A stretch of 64,000 nt of DNA. It comes from Streptomyces sp. SUK 48 (lineage in GTDB: Bacteria; Actinomycetota; Actinomycetes; Streptomycetales; Streptomycetaceae). This document shows, piece by piece, positions 26,358-35,207 of the stretch; the first letter of the stretch is position 1, and each line of letters starts with the position of its first letter. The notes under the pieces were generated by a model that had not been told where the DNA came from, did not search any database, and saw only the letters and a program-made list of their open reading frames with translations. Location: contig NZ_CP045740.1 of NCBI RefSeq assembly GCF_009650765.1, positions 2,604,001 to 2,668,000 on the forward strand, read 5' to 3'. A program made the position numbers and the translations under genes.

Positions 26358-26928
26358 CGGAGGGCCGGTTTCTCAGAGTCGCTCCACCACCTCGGCGAAG
26401 ATCGTGGTGGCGGGCGGCTTCGGCGTGGGCAAGACCACGTTCGTCGGCGCCGTCTCGGAGATCAACCCGCTGCGCACCGAGGCCGTGATGACGTCCGCTT
26501 CGGCCGGCATCGACGACCTCACCCACACCGGAGACAAGACCACCACCACGGTGGCCATGGACTTCGGCCGTATCACCCTCGACCAGGACCTCATCCTGTA
26601 CCTCTTCGGTACGCCGGGTCAGGACCGCTTCTGGTTCATGTGGGACGACCTCGTCCGCGGCGCCATCGGCGCCGTCGTTCTCGTCGACACCCGGCGGCTC
26701 GCCGACTGCTTCCCGGCTGTCGACTACTTCGAGAACAGCGGTCTGCCCTTCGTCATCGCCCTCAACGGCTTCGACGGCAATCAGCCGTACAACCCGGAAG
26801 AGGTGCGCGAGGCGCTGCAGATCGGCCCGGACACCCCGATCATCACGACGGACGCGCGGCATCGGGCCGACGCCAAGTCGACGCTCATCACGCTGGTCGA
26901 GCACGCGCTGATGGCCCGTCTGCGGTAG
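26338..26928 (+). CDS. cvnD2: CvnD2, small GTPase of conservon 2
   Basis: 196 residues from GTG at 26338. Same motifs as CvnD1: GGFGVGKTT, FGTPGQDRFWF, NGFDGNQPY. Compared with CvnD1, only a short N-terminal segment (SSGGPVSQSRS against SDAGRA) and a few other positions differ. It is the last gene of conservon 2, followed by a strong terminator. Confidence 0.96.
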   Translation: MDFASSSGGPVSQSRSTTSAKIVVAGGFGVGKTTFVGAVSEINPLRTEAVMTSASAGIDDLTHTGDKTTTTVAMDFGRITLDQDLILYLFGTPGQDRFWFMWDDLVRGAIGAVVLVDTRRLADCFPAVDYFENSGLPFVIALNGFDGNQPYNPEEVREALQIGPDTPIITTDARHRADAKSTLITLVEHALMARLR

Positions 26929-27000
26929 TCCGGATCGCGGCTTGTCGGGCTGCCCCGGATGGCTGTACGCCGTCCGCGGGCAGCTCTTTGCTCGGCACAA

Positions 27001-27034
27001 AAGGCAGGGCCCCTCCGAAGAGGGGCCCTGCCTT
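27001..27034. terminator. Bidirectional terminator between conservon 2 and accE
   Basis: AAGGCAGGGCCCCT (27001-27014) pairs perfectly with AGGGGCCCTGCCTT (27021-27034) around CCGAAG. A-rich (ACAAAA) upstream and TTCATGTCTTC downstream give weak U-tracts on both strands. It lies 15 bases from the convergent accE stop. Confidence 0.9.
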
Positions 27035-27048
27035 CATGTCTTCTTCGC

Positions 27049-27243
27049 TCAGCCGTGCCAGCTGTGCGGGGCGCGGAAGCCCGGCTCGCGGTCCAGGCGG
27101 CGCCAGCCGGCCTTGGGGTGCGGGCGGTGGTGGCTCGGCTCGGCGGGGCGGGCGGCGGCGCGGGCGAGGAGGACGGCCGTGATGGCGGCGACCTCTTCGG
27201 GGTCGGCGTGGCCCTTCTCGACGCGGATGTCGGCAGTGCTCAT
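27049..27243 (-). CDS. accE: Acyl-CoA carboxylase epsilon subunit
   Basis: 64 residues from ATG at 27243 (MSTADIRVEKGHADPEEVAA). Actinobacterial epsilon subunits have this layout: IRVEKGHADPEEVAAITAVL, a variable linker rich in Arg/Pro/His, and a C-terminal WRRLDREPGFRAPHSWHG. They bridge the biotinylated alpha chain and the beta chain and stimulate activity. It follows accB by 35 bases in the same transcript. Confidence 0.92.
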   Translation of the reverse strand: MSTADIRVEKGHADPEEVAAITAVLLARAAARPAEPSHHRPHPKAGWRRLDREPGFRAPHSWHG

Positions 27244-27278
27244 GGGTGTCAGTCTCCGTAAGAGAGATGTCCGCTCGG

Positions 27279-28874
27279 TTACTGCGGGGGGTTGCCGTGC
27301 TTGCGGGAGGGGAGGTCGGCGTGCTTGGTCTGGAGCATCGCCAGCGACTTCACCAGCACCTCGCGGGTCTCGGCCGGGTCGATGACGTCGTCGACCAGAC
27401 CGCGCTCGGCGGCGTAATAGGGGTGCATCAGCTCGGACTTGTACTCCTTGACCATGCGGGCTCGCATGGCCTCGGGGTCCTCGGCCTCCGCGATCTGGCG
27501 GCGGAAGATGACGTTGGCCGCGCCCTCCGCGCCCATCACGGCGATCTCGTTGGTGGGCCAGGCGTAGGTGAGGTCGGCGCCGATCGACTGGGAGTCCATG
27601 ACGATGTAGGCACCTCCATACGCCTTGCGCAGGATCAGCGAGATCCGCGGCACGGTGGCGTTGCAGTAGGCGTACAGCAGCTTCGCGCCGTGCCGGATGA
27701 TCCCGCCGTGCTCCTGGTCGACGCCGGGGAGGAACCCGGGCACGTCCAGGAAGGTCACGATCGGAACATTGAAAGCGTCACACATCTGGACAAAGCGCGC
27801 AGCTTTTTCACTCGCCTCGATGTCCAGGACGCCGGCGAGGACCTGCGGCTGGTTGGCGACGATGCCGACCACCTGGCCGTCGATGCGGGCGAGGGCGCAG
27901 ATGATGTTGCGCGCCCAGCGCTCGTGGACCTCCAGGAACTCACCGTCGTCGACGATCTCCTCGATGACCTTGGTCATGTCGTACGGCCGGTTGCCGTCGG
28001 CGGGGACCAGGTCGAGCAGGACGTCCGAGCGGCGGTCGGCCGGGTCGGAGCACTCCGTGCGCGGCGGGTTCTCGCGGTTGTTCTGCGGCAGCAGCGACAG
28101 GAGGTAGCGCACCTCGGCGAGGCAGGTCTCCTCGTCGTCGTACGCGAAGTGGCAGACACCGCTCGTCTCGGCGTGCACGTCCGCGCCGCCGAGGCCGTTC
28201 TGGGTGATCTCCTCGCCCGTCACGGCCTTGACCACGTCCGGGCCCGTGATGAACATCTGCGAGGTCTCGCGGACCATGAAGACGAAGTCCGTGAGGGCCG
28301 GCGAGTACGCCGCGCCGCCCGCGCACGGGCCCAGCATCACGGAGATCTGCGGGATGACGCCCGACGCCTTCGTGTTGCGCTGGAAGATGCCGCCGTACCC
28401 GGCGAGCGCGCTGACGCCCTCCTGGATGCGGGCGCCCGCGCCGTCGTTCAGGGAGACCAGGGGCGCGCCGGCCGCGATGGCCATGTCCATGATCTTGTGG
28501 ATCTTGGTGGCGTGGGCCTCGCCCAGCGCGCCGCCGAAGATGCGGAAGTCATGGGCGTACACGAAGACCGTACGGCCCTCGACCGTGCCCCAGCCGGTGA
28601 TGACACCGTCGGTGTAGGGCTTCTTGGCCTCGAGGCCGAAGCCGGTGGCCCGGTGCCGGCGCAGCTGCTCGACCTCCTGGAAGGAACCCGGGTCCAGGAG
28701 CAGCTCGATCCGCTCCCGCGCCGTCAGCTTGCCCTTGGCGTGCTGCGCCGTGGTCGCCTTCTCGCTGGGGCCGGCCACGGCCTGCGCACGGATGTCGTGC
28801 AGTTCGGCGACCCGTCCGCGCGCGTCCGTCGGCTCGCCGGTCGGCTCACCCGTCGTCTCTTCCAAAACGGTCAT
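27279..28874 (-). CDS. accB: Acyl-CoA carboxylase beta (carboxyltransferase) subunit AccB
   Basis: 531 residues from ATG at 28874. Complete crotonase-fold carboxyltransferase pair: GKLTARERIELLLDPGSF, VYAHDFRIFGGALGEAHATKI, MLGPCAGGAAYSPALTDF (first oxyanion hole) and LDVPGFLPGVDQEHGGIIRHGAKLL with RKAYGGAYIVMDS (second). The residue after KAYGGAY is Ile (~424). In S. coelicolor Ile at this position marks AccB, which takes acetyl-, propionyl- and butyryl-CoA, while PccB has Asp. It supplies malonyl-CoA for fatty acids and polyketides. The biotin subunit is encoded elsewhere. Confidence 0.94.
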   Translation of the reverse strand: MTVLEETTGEPTGEPTDARGRVAELHDIRAQAVAGPSEKATTAQHAKGKLTARERIELLLDPGSFQEVEQLRRHRATGFGLEAKKPYTDGVITGWGTVEGRTVFVYAHDFRIFGGALGEAHATKIHKIMDMAIAAGAPLVSLNDGAGARIQEGVSALAGYGGIFQRNTKASGVIPQISVMLGPCAGGAAYSPALTDFVFMVRETSQMFITGPDVVKAVTGEEITQNGLGGADVHAETSGVCHFAYDDEETCLAEVRYLLSLLPQNNRENPPRTECSDPADRRSDVLLDLVPADGNRPYDMTKVIEEIVDDGEFLEVHERWARNIICALARIDGQVVGIVANQPQVLAGVLDIEASEKAARFVQMCDAFNVPIVTFLDVPGFLPGVDQEHGGIIRHGAKLLYAYCNATVPRISLILRKAYGGAYIVMDSQSIGADLTYAWPTNEIAVMGAEGAANVIFRRQIAEAEDPEAMRARMVKEYKSELMHPYYAAERGLVDDVIDPAETREVLVKSLAMLQTKHADLPSRKHGNPPQ

Positions 28875-29274
28875 GTAGCGACCTTACGAAGGACACCAAG
28901 GAAAGCGAGCCGTCGACTCCGTACAGTCTCACGCCCGTTTTCCTGGTACGAGTGAACAGAACCACAGCGAAGTGCAGCCGTTCCGACTGCTCAGAGGCGC
29001 CTTGCGTTGTGGGAACACCACAACGGCAGCACCGGGGAAGCATCCCGCATTCGTGGGAACGGGCATGCCATCCCTGGAGTGACGGCACCCCTCGGACGGC
29101 CCTCGGCCGCGACCCGGCCCCCACCGTATGCGCATCTCCCGGCCGACGCGCATAGTGACTTTGAGTCATCGGTACGCCACGCTGCGGATGAGGTTGAAAA
29201 CCGAACGGAATAGGTCTACCGTCTGAGTCACCGGATTCGTTGAACGTTAAACAGAATGGCTCCAGGAGGACGTC
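28875..29274. promoter_or_regulatory. Divergent control region between accB and the YceI gene
   Basis: 400 bases without a convincing gene. Dyads seen: CGTTGTGG-gaaca-CCACAACG (29005-29025, perfect 8-base arms, ~130 bases from the accB start), TGACT-ttg-AGTCA (29156-29168), and GTTGAACGTTAAAC (29239-29252), which is nearly self-complementary and lies 22 bases before the YceI start. The first may regulate accB and the last the YceI gene. Binding proteins are unknown; the nearby MarR regulator is one candidate for the last. Confidence 0.45.
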
Positions 29275-29877
29275 ATGGGCATCTTCGGCCGCAAGGACGA
29301 CACGACCACCACCCCCGCGCAGGGCGCAGGACCCGATCTGGCCGCACTGACCGGCGACTACACGATCGACCCCGCGCACACCACGATCGAGTTCGTGGCC
29401 CGCCACGCGATGGTCACCAACGTGCGCGGCAGCTTCCAGGACTTCACCGGCAGCCTTCACCTGGACGGCCAGGATCCGGCCAAGTCCACCGCCACCCTCG
29501 ACATCGCGATGGCGAGCATCGACACCGGCAACGCCGACCGCGACGGCCACCTGAAGTCGGCCGACTTCTTCAAGATCGACGAGTTCCCGACCATGACGTT
29601 CCGCTCCACCAGGGCGGAGTCCCTGGGCGGCGAGGACTACCGCATCACCGGCGACCTCTCGCTGCTCGGCGTCACCAGGCCGATCACCATCGACCTGGAG
29701 TTCAACGGCGTCGCCAAGGACCCGTTCGGCAACGAGCGGGCCGGTTTCGAGGGCAAGGCCGAGCTGCTGCGCTCCGAGTGGGGCCTGACCTGGAACGCGG
29801 CGCTGGAGACGGGCGGTGTCCTGGTCTCCGACAAGATCAAGCTGAACTTCGACGTCTCCGCGATCAAGAACGCGTGA
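29275..29877 (+). CDS. YceI family protein
   Basis: 200 residues from ATG at 29275 with CAGGAGGA at 5 bases. The lipocalin-like YceI core is clear: LTGDYTIDPAHTTIEFVARHAMVTNVRGSF, ADFFKIDEFPTMTFRST, ITGDLSLLGVTRPITIDLEF, FGNERAGFEGKAELLRSEWGL. YceI proteins bind polyisoprenoid or amide lipids in a beta-barrel. There is no signal peptide, so it is probably cytoplasmic, unlike the periplasmic E. coli protein. A MarR regulator lies 203 bases downstream on the same strand, a common pairing. Confidence 0.92.
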   Translation: MGIFGRKDDTTTTPAQGAGPDLAALTGDYTIDPAHTTIEFVARHAMVTNVRGSFQDFTGSLHLDGQDPAKSTATLDIAMASIDTGNADRDGHLKSADFFKIDEFPTMTFRSTRAESLGGEDYRITGDLSLLGVTRPITIDLEFNGVAKDPFGNERAGFEGKAELLRSEWGLTWNAALETGGVLVSDKIKLNFDVSAIKNA

Positions 29878-30080
29878 GCCGGGCCGGTGACCTTCCGGCG
29901 GCGCCCGCCGGTGACGGGGCGCCGCCCGGGAGAGCGGGGCGGCCCTCGCGGTCACGGCGGCCGCACCGGCCCGTCGTGGTCCGGCCGCTTCATAAGCGCT
30001 GCTGATCGGTCTCCGGCGCACTGTCCGAGAACAGCGCTTGGAGGTCGGCCCTTTGATAAGCACGTGCGTACGATCCGCGG

Positions 30081-30521
30081 ATGGATCATCTCGCCGACGC
30101 CGCCGCTCTGCGCAGTGCCGTCGTCCGGATCAACCGGCGGCTGCGACAGGAGCGCGGAGAGGGGGGCCTGAGCCCCAATCAGCTCGCGGTGCTGGGACAT
30201 CTGCACGCGCACGGGCCCGCCACGCCGGGGCGGATCGCGGCACGGGAGCGGCAGCGGCCACAGTCGCTGACGCGGGTGTTCGCGGAGCTGGAGGCGGAGG
30301 GGCTGATCGCCCGGGAGCCGGACGAGGGCGACCGCCGGCAGTCCGTGCTGACCCTCACCGCGCCGGGGCGGCGGGCCCTGGAGCGGGACATGGCCGAGCG
30401 GGACATCTGGCTCGCCGCGGCCCTGAGCACGCTCGGGGAGACGGAGCGGGGGGTGCTGACGCTGGCGGCGGCGCTGCTGGAGCGGGTCGGGTCGATGGAG
30501 ATACCGGGCACGGAGGTCTGA
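30081..30521 (+). CDS. MarR-family transcriptional regulator
   Basis: 146 residues from ATG at 30081. Winged helix: LSPNQLAVLGHLHAHGPATPGRIAARERQRPQSLTRVFAELEAEGLIAREPDEGDRRQSVLTLT, typical MarR with the wing Asp-Arg-Arg. Dimerisation helices flank it. Upstream, AAGCGCTG (29994-30001) and CAGCGCTT (30032-30039) form an inverted pair separated by 30 bases that could be its own operator. The ligand is unknown. Confidence 0.92.
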   Translation: MDHLADAAALRSAVVRINRRLRQERGEGGLSPNQLAVLGHLHAHGPATPGRIAARERQRPQSLTRVFAELEAEGLIAREPDEGDRRQSVLTLTAPGRRALERDMAERDIWLAAALSTLGETERGVLTLAAALLERVGSMEIPGTEV

Positions 30522-30561
30522 CCGCCCCGCATGCGCGGGGAAGACCCCTGACGGGTACGGC

Positions 30562-31944
30562 TCAGTCCCCGAACCCGCCCCCGAAATCGCCCCCGTCTCC
30601 CCCGCCGAAGCCCCCGCCGTCGCCGAATCCGCCGCCGAAGTCGCCGGGGTCGAAGTCGGTGCCGGAGACATCGCCGCCCTGGAAGCCGGTGCCGCCGAAG
30701 TCGCCGTACCCGGCGCCGTAGTCGGCCGCGTAGGAGGGCGTGGACATCATGCCGCCGAGCACGGTGCCGAAGAGGAGGCCGGGGAGGATGCCGCCGCCGA
30801 AGTAGCCGCCGGCCCAGGGGCCGTAGGCGGGGCCCGCGTCCCAGTAGGGGCGCCGGCCGTACTCCGTGTCGACCTCGCGGACCACGGGATCGCGGCCGTC
30901 GGCGAGGCGGGTGGCGTCGGCGGCGCAGACCGGCACCTCGCGCGGGGCGCCGCCGGGCGGCCGCCAGGCGGCGTCGGCGACCGAGGGACCGTGGCGGGGG
31001 TCGAAGAAGCAGGGCGGCCGGCGCTCGGGCAGCGGGCGGCCCGCGCGGCGCGCGGCCAGCCGGGCGAGCGAGAAGCGGCCGTCCTCCAGCGCCTCGGTGA
31101 CCGGCCGGACGTCCTCCGGTCTGCCCGCCTCGGCCATCCGCTGCTTCGCGCGCTCGTAGGCGTCCAGGGCGTGCTCGTAGTCGCCGCGCATCGCGTCGTC
31201 GGCGCCGGGCTCGGCCGGGTGGAAGTCGAGGCGGTCGAGCTCCTCGCCGAACGCGGTGATGTCCTCGTCCACCACCACCCGCAGCCGCTCCAGGGCGGCC
31301 CGCTGCTCCCGCTCGCGCCGTCGCCGGCCCCGCCGCACCAGCGTGTACGCGCCCGCGGCGCCCGCCACCAGCACCGCGGCGACCGCGATCAGGCCCGCGC
31401 CGGAGCCGCCCTGGCTGCCCGCCGTGTGCCAGCTGCGGGGCGCGCGGCCGCCCATGTCGGCCAGCGCGCGGTCGGTGAAGTCGGTCAGCTGGGCCTTGGC
31501 GCTCTCGCCGCGGACGCTGGTCACCAGGTTCTGCCGGGCGGTCGGCGACATCACGGAGGCGTCGGCGCGGGCGTCGAAGCGGTCGCCGAGCCGGATGCCG
31601 TACAGGCCGGTGATGCCGGTGGCGGCCCGCAGGTCGGAGAAGAGGCCGGTGGTGGGGTAGCCGGCCGGCAGGACGGCGATGAACAGCGGTTTGTTCGCGT
31701 CCTTGATCCGTTTCGCCAGCGCGTCGGCGTCCGCGCGGGACAGCTGCGCGGAGGCCGCCGGGTCGACGTAGACCGGGCCGGCGCGCAGGGCGCGGGCGAC
31801 GGCGGAGACGCCGGTGTCCGCACTCGCGGCGGGGGCGGGAGCGGTGGCCGCGCTCGCACCGGGGGCGAGACCGGTCGCGAGGACCAGGGCGAGCACGGCG
31901 AGCAGCAGGGCGGGGAGGCTTCGGGTCCGCGGGACGGCCTTCAT
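30562..31944 (-). CDS. Secreted/membrane protein with one membrane anchor and Gly-rich tail
   Basis: 460 residues from ATG at 31944. An N-terminal signal peptide (LPALLLAVLALVLATGLAPGASA) leads into an extracytoplasmic domain of ~140 residues (RAGPVYVDPAASAQLSRADADALAKRI, LFIAVLPAGYPT) that resembles the TPM-type fold. A membrane segment (GAGLIAVAAVLVAGAAGAYTLV) is followed by Arg residues, a coiled-coil-prone cytoplasmic part (EREQRAALERLRVVVDEDITAFGEEL), and a Gly/Asp/Phe-rich end (GGGFGDGGGFGGGDGGDF). Function unknown; such proteins are common in streptomycetes. The C-terminal DNA is low-complexity. Confidence 0.8.
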   Translation of the reverse strand: MKAVPRTRSLPALLLAVLALVLATGLAPGASAATAPAPAASADTGVSAVARALRAGPVYVDPAASAQLSRADADALAKRIKDANKPLFIAVLPAGYPTTGLFSDLRAATGITGLYGIRLGDRFDARADASVMSPTARQNLVTSVRGESAKAQLTDFTDRALADMGGRAPRSWHTAGSQGGSGAGLIAVAAVLVAGAAGAYTLVRRGRRRREREQRAALERLRVVVDEDITAFGEELDRLDFHPAEPGADDAMRGDYEHALDAYERAKQRMAEAGRPEDVRPVTEALEDGRFSLARLAARRAGRPLPERRPPCFFDPRHGPSVADAAWRPPGGAPREVPVCAADATRLADGRDPVVREVDTEYGRRPYWDAGPAYGPWAGGYFGGGILPGLLFGTVLGGMMSTPSYAADYGAGYGDFGGTGFQGGDVSGTDFDPGDFGGGFGDGGGFGGGDGGDFGGGFGD

Positions 31945-32009
31945 GTCTCGACGCTACCCGAAGCCTCCCTTAGGGGGTGATTCAGGGCGGACCGGTCAGG
32001 GGGTACCGG

Positions 32010-35000
32010 TCAGGCCGCCCGGTACGCCTGCGCCAGCTTCGCCAGCGCCTGCCCGTAGTGGCCGGTCAGCAGCAGATGGTCCGCGTCCGCGAAGGGCTTC
32101 GCCACGGCCGCCGTCATCCGCTGCCCCACCTTCCGCTGGACCAGCAGCCGGGCCTGGTCGACCAGGTACGCCCCGGTCGCCCGGTCCCCGTGCCGCTGCG
32201 CCGTCGCCGCCCGCGCGGCCAGCGAGGTCCACGTGCCCGCGCCGTCGTGCGGGACGGTGGTGCGGGTGGTCAGGCCCCACCCGTAGGGGAACTGCGGGTC
32301 GTACGCGGCGTCGCCCACGTTGATCGGCAGCTGGGACTCGGACCTCGGCCAGGTGACCGGGAGCTGTCCGGTGAAGGGGCGGGCGCCGTAGAGGACGTCG
32401 GCGACGCCCTCGCCCTCGCTGCCGGGCAGCCAGGAGGCCACCAGGGAGTCGATCTCGCCGAGCCGGTCGCCGATGAGCTGGGGCCGGCCGGAGACGATCA
32501 GCACCACGCATTTCATGGCTCCGCACACGGTGTCCACCGCCGCTTGGTCGGCCGCCGACAGGGACAGCGAGTGGCCGTTGCCCACGTCGCCGACGCCCTC
32601 GGCGTAGGGGGTCTCCCCGACGACGACCACGCCGACGTCGTACCCGGCGGTCGGGGCGGAGGCGTCCTTGGAGTAGGTGACGTCGCCGCCGGCCTGCCGC
32701 ATGCCCTGGAGGATGGTGGTGCCGGGGACGGTGCTGCCCGAGGCGCCCTGCCAGGTGAGGGTCCAGCCACCGGTCTGGTTGCCGATGTCGTCGGCGTTGG
32801 ACCCGGCGACGTACACCTTCTCGCTCTTCTTCAGCGGCAGCAGCCCGCCGTCGTTCTTCAGCAGCACCTGCGACTCGGCGGCCGCCCGGCGGGCGACGGC
32901 ACGGTGGGCCGGGGAGCCGATGGCGGCGGCGCCGCTGGTGTCGGCGTACGGGTGCTCGAACAGGCCCAGTTCGAACTTCTGGGTGAGGATGCGGGAGACC
33001 GCGTCGTCGATCCGCGCCTCGGAGACCCGGCCCGCCTTCACCTCGTCGGCCAGCGTGGAGCTGAAGTCCTTGTAGGTGTACGGGACCATCATCATGTCGA
33101 CGCCCGCGTTCACGGCCGTACGGACGTGGTCCGGGTAGTCGCCGGGGAGCTGGTCGATGGCGTTCCAGTCGCTGATGACGAAGCCGTCGAAGCCCAGCTT
33201 GCCCTTGAGTTCACCGTTGATCATGTCGCCGCGGGCGTGCATCTTGACCGGCCCCTTGCCGTCGCCGGTGAGGTCGAGGGAGGAGTACGACGGCATCACG
33301 GTGCCGATCCCCCGCTTCACCGCGCTCTTGTACGGCGCGAGGTGGATGTCCTCCAGCTGCTGCCGGGTGACGGTGGTGACGCCCTGGTCGATGGTGTAGC
33401 TGCCGGTGGTGGAGGAGCCGTAGGCGGTGCCGCCGTCGCCGACGAAGTGCTTGGCGGTGGCGAGGACCTTGTCGTCGCGGCTCAAGTCGCCGCCGTCGGC
33501 CCGGCCCTGGAGGCCCTGGATCATCGTCTCCATGGACTCCACGAGCGCGGGGTCCTCGCCGAAGGACTCGTAGGAGCGGCCCCAGCGTTCGTCGCGGCTC
33601 ACGCACAGGCAGGGCGCGAAGTCCCAGGGGACGCCGGTCGCGCGCACCTCGGCGGCGGTCACCGCGCCGCTCCGCTCGGCCAGTCGGGGGTCCCTGGTGG
33701 CGCCGATGCCGATGTTGTGCGGCATGACGGTGGCGCCGTAGAGGTTGTTGTGGCCGTGCACCGCGTCCACGCCGTAGATCAGCGGGATCTGGAATCTGGT
33801 CGCCCGCGCCTGGAGCTGGAAGCCGTCGATCATCCGTGCCCAGCCCTCGGCGGTGTTGGGCGTGGGTGTGGAGCCGCCGCCGGACAGCAGCGAGCCGAGA
33901 TCGTACGCGGCGATGTCGCCCGGGGTGGTCAGGCCCGCGCGTTCGGCCTGGGTCATCTGCCCGGCCTTCTCCGCGAGCGACATCCGGGACAGCAGATCGG
34001 CGACCCGCTTCTTCACCGGCAGCTTCGGGTTCAGGTACGGCAGTCCGTGGGCGTCGATGACGACCTGCGGGGTCTCGGTGGGGGCCTTGGCGCCGTCGAC
34101 GGTGAGCTTCAGCGGGATGGTCTCGGCGGACTCGGCGGTCCGGTCCTTGCGGGTGGGCACCGCGATGGTCCGCGTACTGCCGGACGGTGTGCCCGCCGGG
34201 AAGGTGAGGGTGCCGGAGACCGGGGTGTAGTCCTGGCCGGCGGTGGCGGTGCCGCCGCCGGTGGCGTAGGTGACGGTCACCGGGTCGTCGACCGGCTTCG
34301 CTCCCGTGGTGGCGAGGGTGACCCGCACGTGGGCGGTGCCGCCCTCGGTCACCGGGTAGACGGAGGCGTCGGTGGCGACGGAGGCGTGCAGCGCCTGGTC
34401 TGCCTTGCCGTACAACTCCACGTCGTCCATGGCGAAGTCGCCCTTGAGGCCGACGGGCAGCGTGACCGCGTACCCCCACATCCGGGTCAGCCCGAGGATG
34501 TGGTCGATGCCGCCGACCGGCTGGTAGTCGGTGCGGTAGGTGAAGTCGCCGAACGGGATCCGGATCTGCTTCCAGCCGGTGAAGTCGTCGGTGAAGGACG
34601 TCGTCCACAGCTCGGACGCCTCGCCGTTCGCGCCGCCGTCCTTGATCTCGAAGGCGATCTTCTTGCCGTTGTCGTGCCCCTCCCACCAGAAGCGGATGCC
34701 CTGGTGGGCGGACCAGTCGTGGGCGGGCCGGTCCGCGGCGAAGTCATGGGTGAAGCCGCCGTAGCCGCTGATGTCGTAGCTGCCGGTGAGCACCTTGGCG
34801 CCCTCGGGGGCGTCGGCGCGGTCGGCGAGGCTCAGCGTGGGCGGGTCGTCGCTGTCGCCGCCCCAGGTGAAGATGCCGTCGGCGGGCTGGGACGCGAAGG
34901 GCACCTCGCCCTCGAAGCGGTCGACGGGCACCGGCGGCGGATCGGCGGCGGCGTGTGCCGCGGCGGACAGGGGCAGCAGGGCGGCGAGCAGTGCCCCGGG

Positions 35001-35030
35001 GACGAGCAGGGCGGTTCTTGGCCTGCGCAT
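32010..35030 (-). CDS. Secreted glycoside hydrolase family 3 enzyme with N-terminal carbohydrate-binding and Calx-beta-like domains
   Basis: 1006 residues from ATG at 35030 with GAGGGAAGG just upstream. Signal peptide to ~residue 29 (ALLAALLPLSAAAHAAA). Then a CBM-like jelly roll (FEGEVPFASQPADGIFTWGGD to AMDDVELYG), a Calx-beta-like domain (VTEGGTAHVRVTLAT, GQDYTPVSGTLTFPAG), and both GH3 domains: NPKLPVKKRVADLLSRMSLAEKAGQM, IPLIYGVDAVHGHNNLYGAT, KHFVGDGGT, GFVISDWNAI with the nucleophile Asp in SDW, and the C-terminal PFTGQLPVTWPRSE. It ends in an extra helical region (ATAQRHGDRATGAYLVDQARLL). Likely an exo-beta-glucosidase on exported or environmental glucans. It diverges from the GH30 gene. 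Confidence 0.92.
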   Translation of the reverse strand: MRRPRTALLVPGALLAALLPLSAAAHAAADPPPVPVDRFEGEVPFASQPADGIFTWGGDSDDPPTLSLADRADAPEGAKVLTGSYDISGYGGFTHDFAADRPAHDWSAHQGIRFWWEGHDNGKKIAFEIKDGGANGEASELWTTSFTDDFTGWKQIRIPFGDFTYRTDYQPVGGIDHILGLTRMWGYAVTLPVGLKGDFAMDDVELYGKADQALHASVATDASVYPVTEGGTAHVRVTLATTGAKPVDDPVTVTYATGGGTATAGQDYTPVSGTLTFPAGTPSGSTRTIAVPTRKDRTAESAETIPLKLTVDGAKAPTETPQVVIDAHGLPYLNPKLPVKKRVADLLSRMSLAEKAGQMTQAERAGLTTPGDIAAYDLGSLLSGGGSTPTPNTAEGWARMIDGFQLQARATRFQIPLIYGVDAVHGHNNLYGATVMPHNIGIGATRDPRLAERSGAVTAAEVRATGVPWDFAPCLCVSRDERWGRSYESFGEDPALVESMETMIQGLQGRADGGDLSRDDKVLATAKHFVGDGGTAYGSSTTGSYTIDQGVTTVTRQQLEDIHLAPYKSAVKRGIGTVMPSYSSLDLTGDGKGPVKMHARGDMINGELKGKLGFDGFVISDWNAIDQLPGDYPDHVRTAVNAGVDMMMVPYTYKDFSSTLADEVKAGRVSEARIDDAVSRILTQKFELGLFEHPYADTSGAAAIGSPAHRAVARRAAAESQVLLKNDGGLLPLKKSEKVYVAGSNADDIGNQTGGWTLTWQGASGSTVPGTTILQGMRQAGGDVTYSKDASAPTAGYDVGVVVVGETPYAEGVGDVGNGHSLSLSAADQAAVDTVCGAMKCVVLIVSGRPQLIGDRLGEIDSLVASWLPGSEGEGVADVLYGARPFTGQLPVTWPRSESQLPINVGDAAYDPQFPYGWGLTTRTTVPHDGAGTWTSLAARAATAQRHGDRATGAYLVDQARLLVQRKVGQRMTAAVAKPFADADHLLLTGHYGQALAKLAQAYRAA

Positions 35031-35065
35031 AGACCTTCCCTCGGCTCTCATGGTTCACTCATGGC

Positions 35066-35086
35066 TTAGCTCACGGCGTGAGTTAA
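35066..35086. promoter_or_regulatory. Palindrome between divergent GH3 and GH30 genes
   Basis: TTAGCTCACG (35066-35075), a central G, then CGTGAGTTAA (35077-35086): 9 of 10 arm positions are complementary. It lies 36 bases before the GH3 start in the 177-base divergent spacer, a fitting place for a LacI-type sugar repressor acting on both genes. It is not the TGGGAGCGCTCCCA site of CebR. No regulator gene is adjacent. Confidence 0.6.
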
Positions 35087-35207
35087 CTGACGCCTCCCCA
35101 ACTCGTCAAGACCGCATGTCAGTTGCTCCGCCCCGCACACCACCCCTCAGCACCGCTCACCACCGCCCGTCATCGTTCTGTCGACCCGAGAGGAAGGGCG
35201 ACGCACC

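Noticed and set aside
31977..35069. 1030-codon plus-strand frame opposite the GH3 gene
   Set aside because: The minus-strand frame has a signal peptide and all GH3 motifs; this one is low-complexity Gly/Val/Arg.
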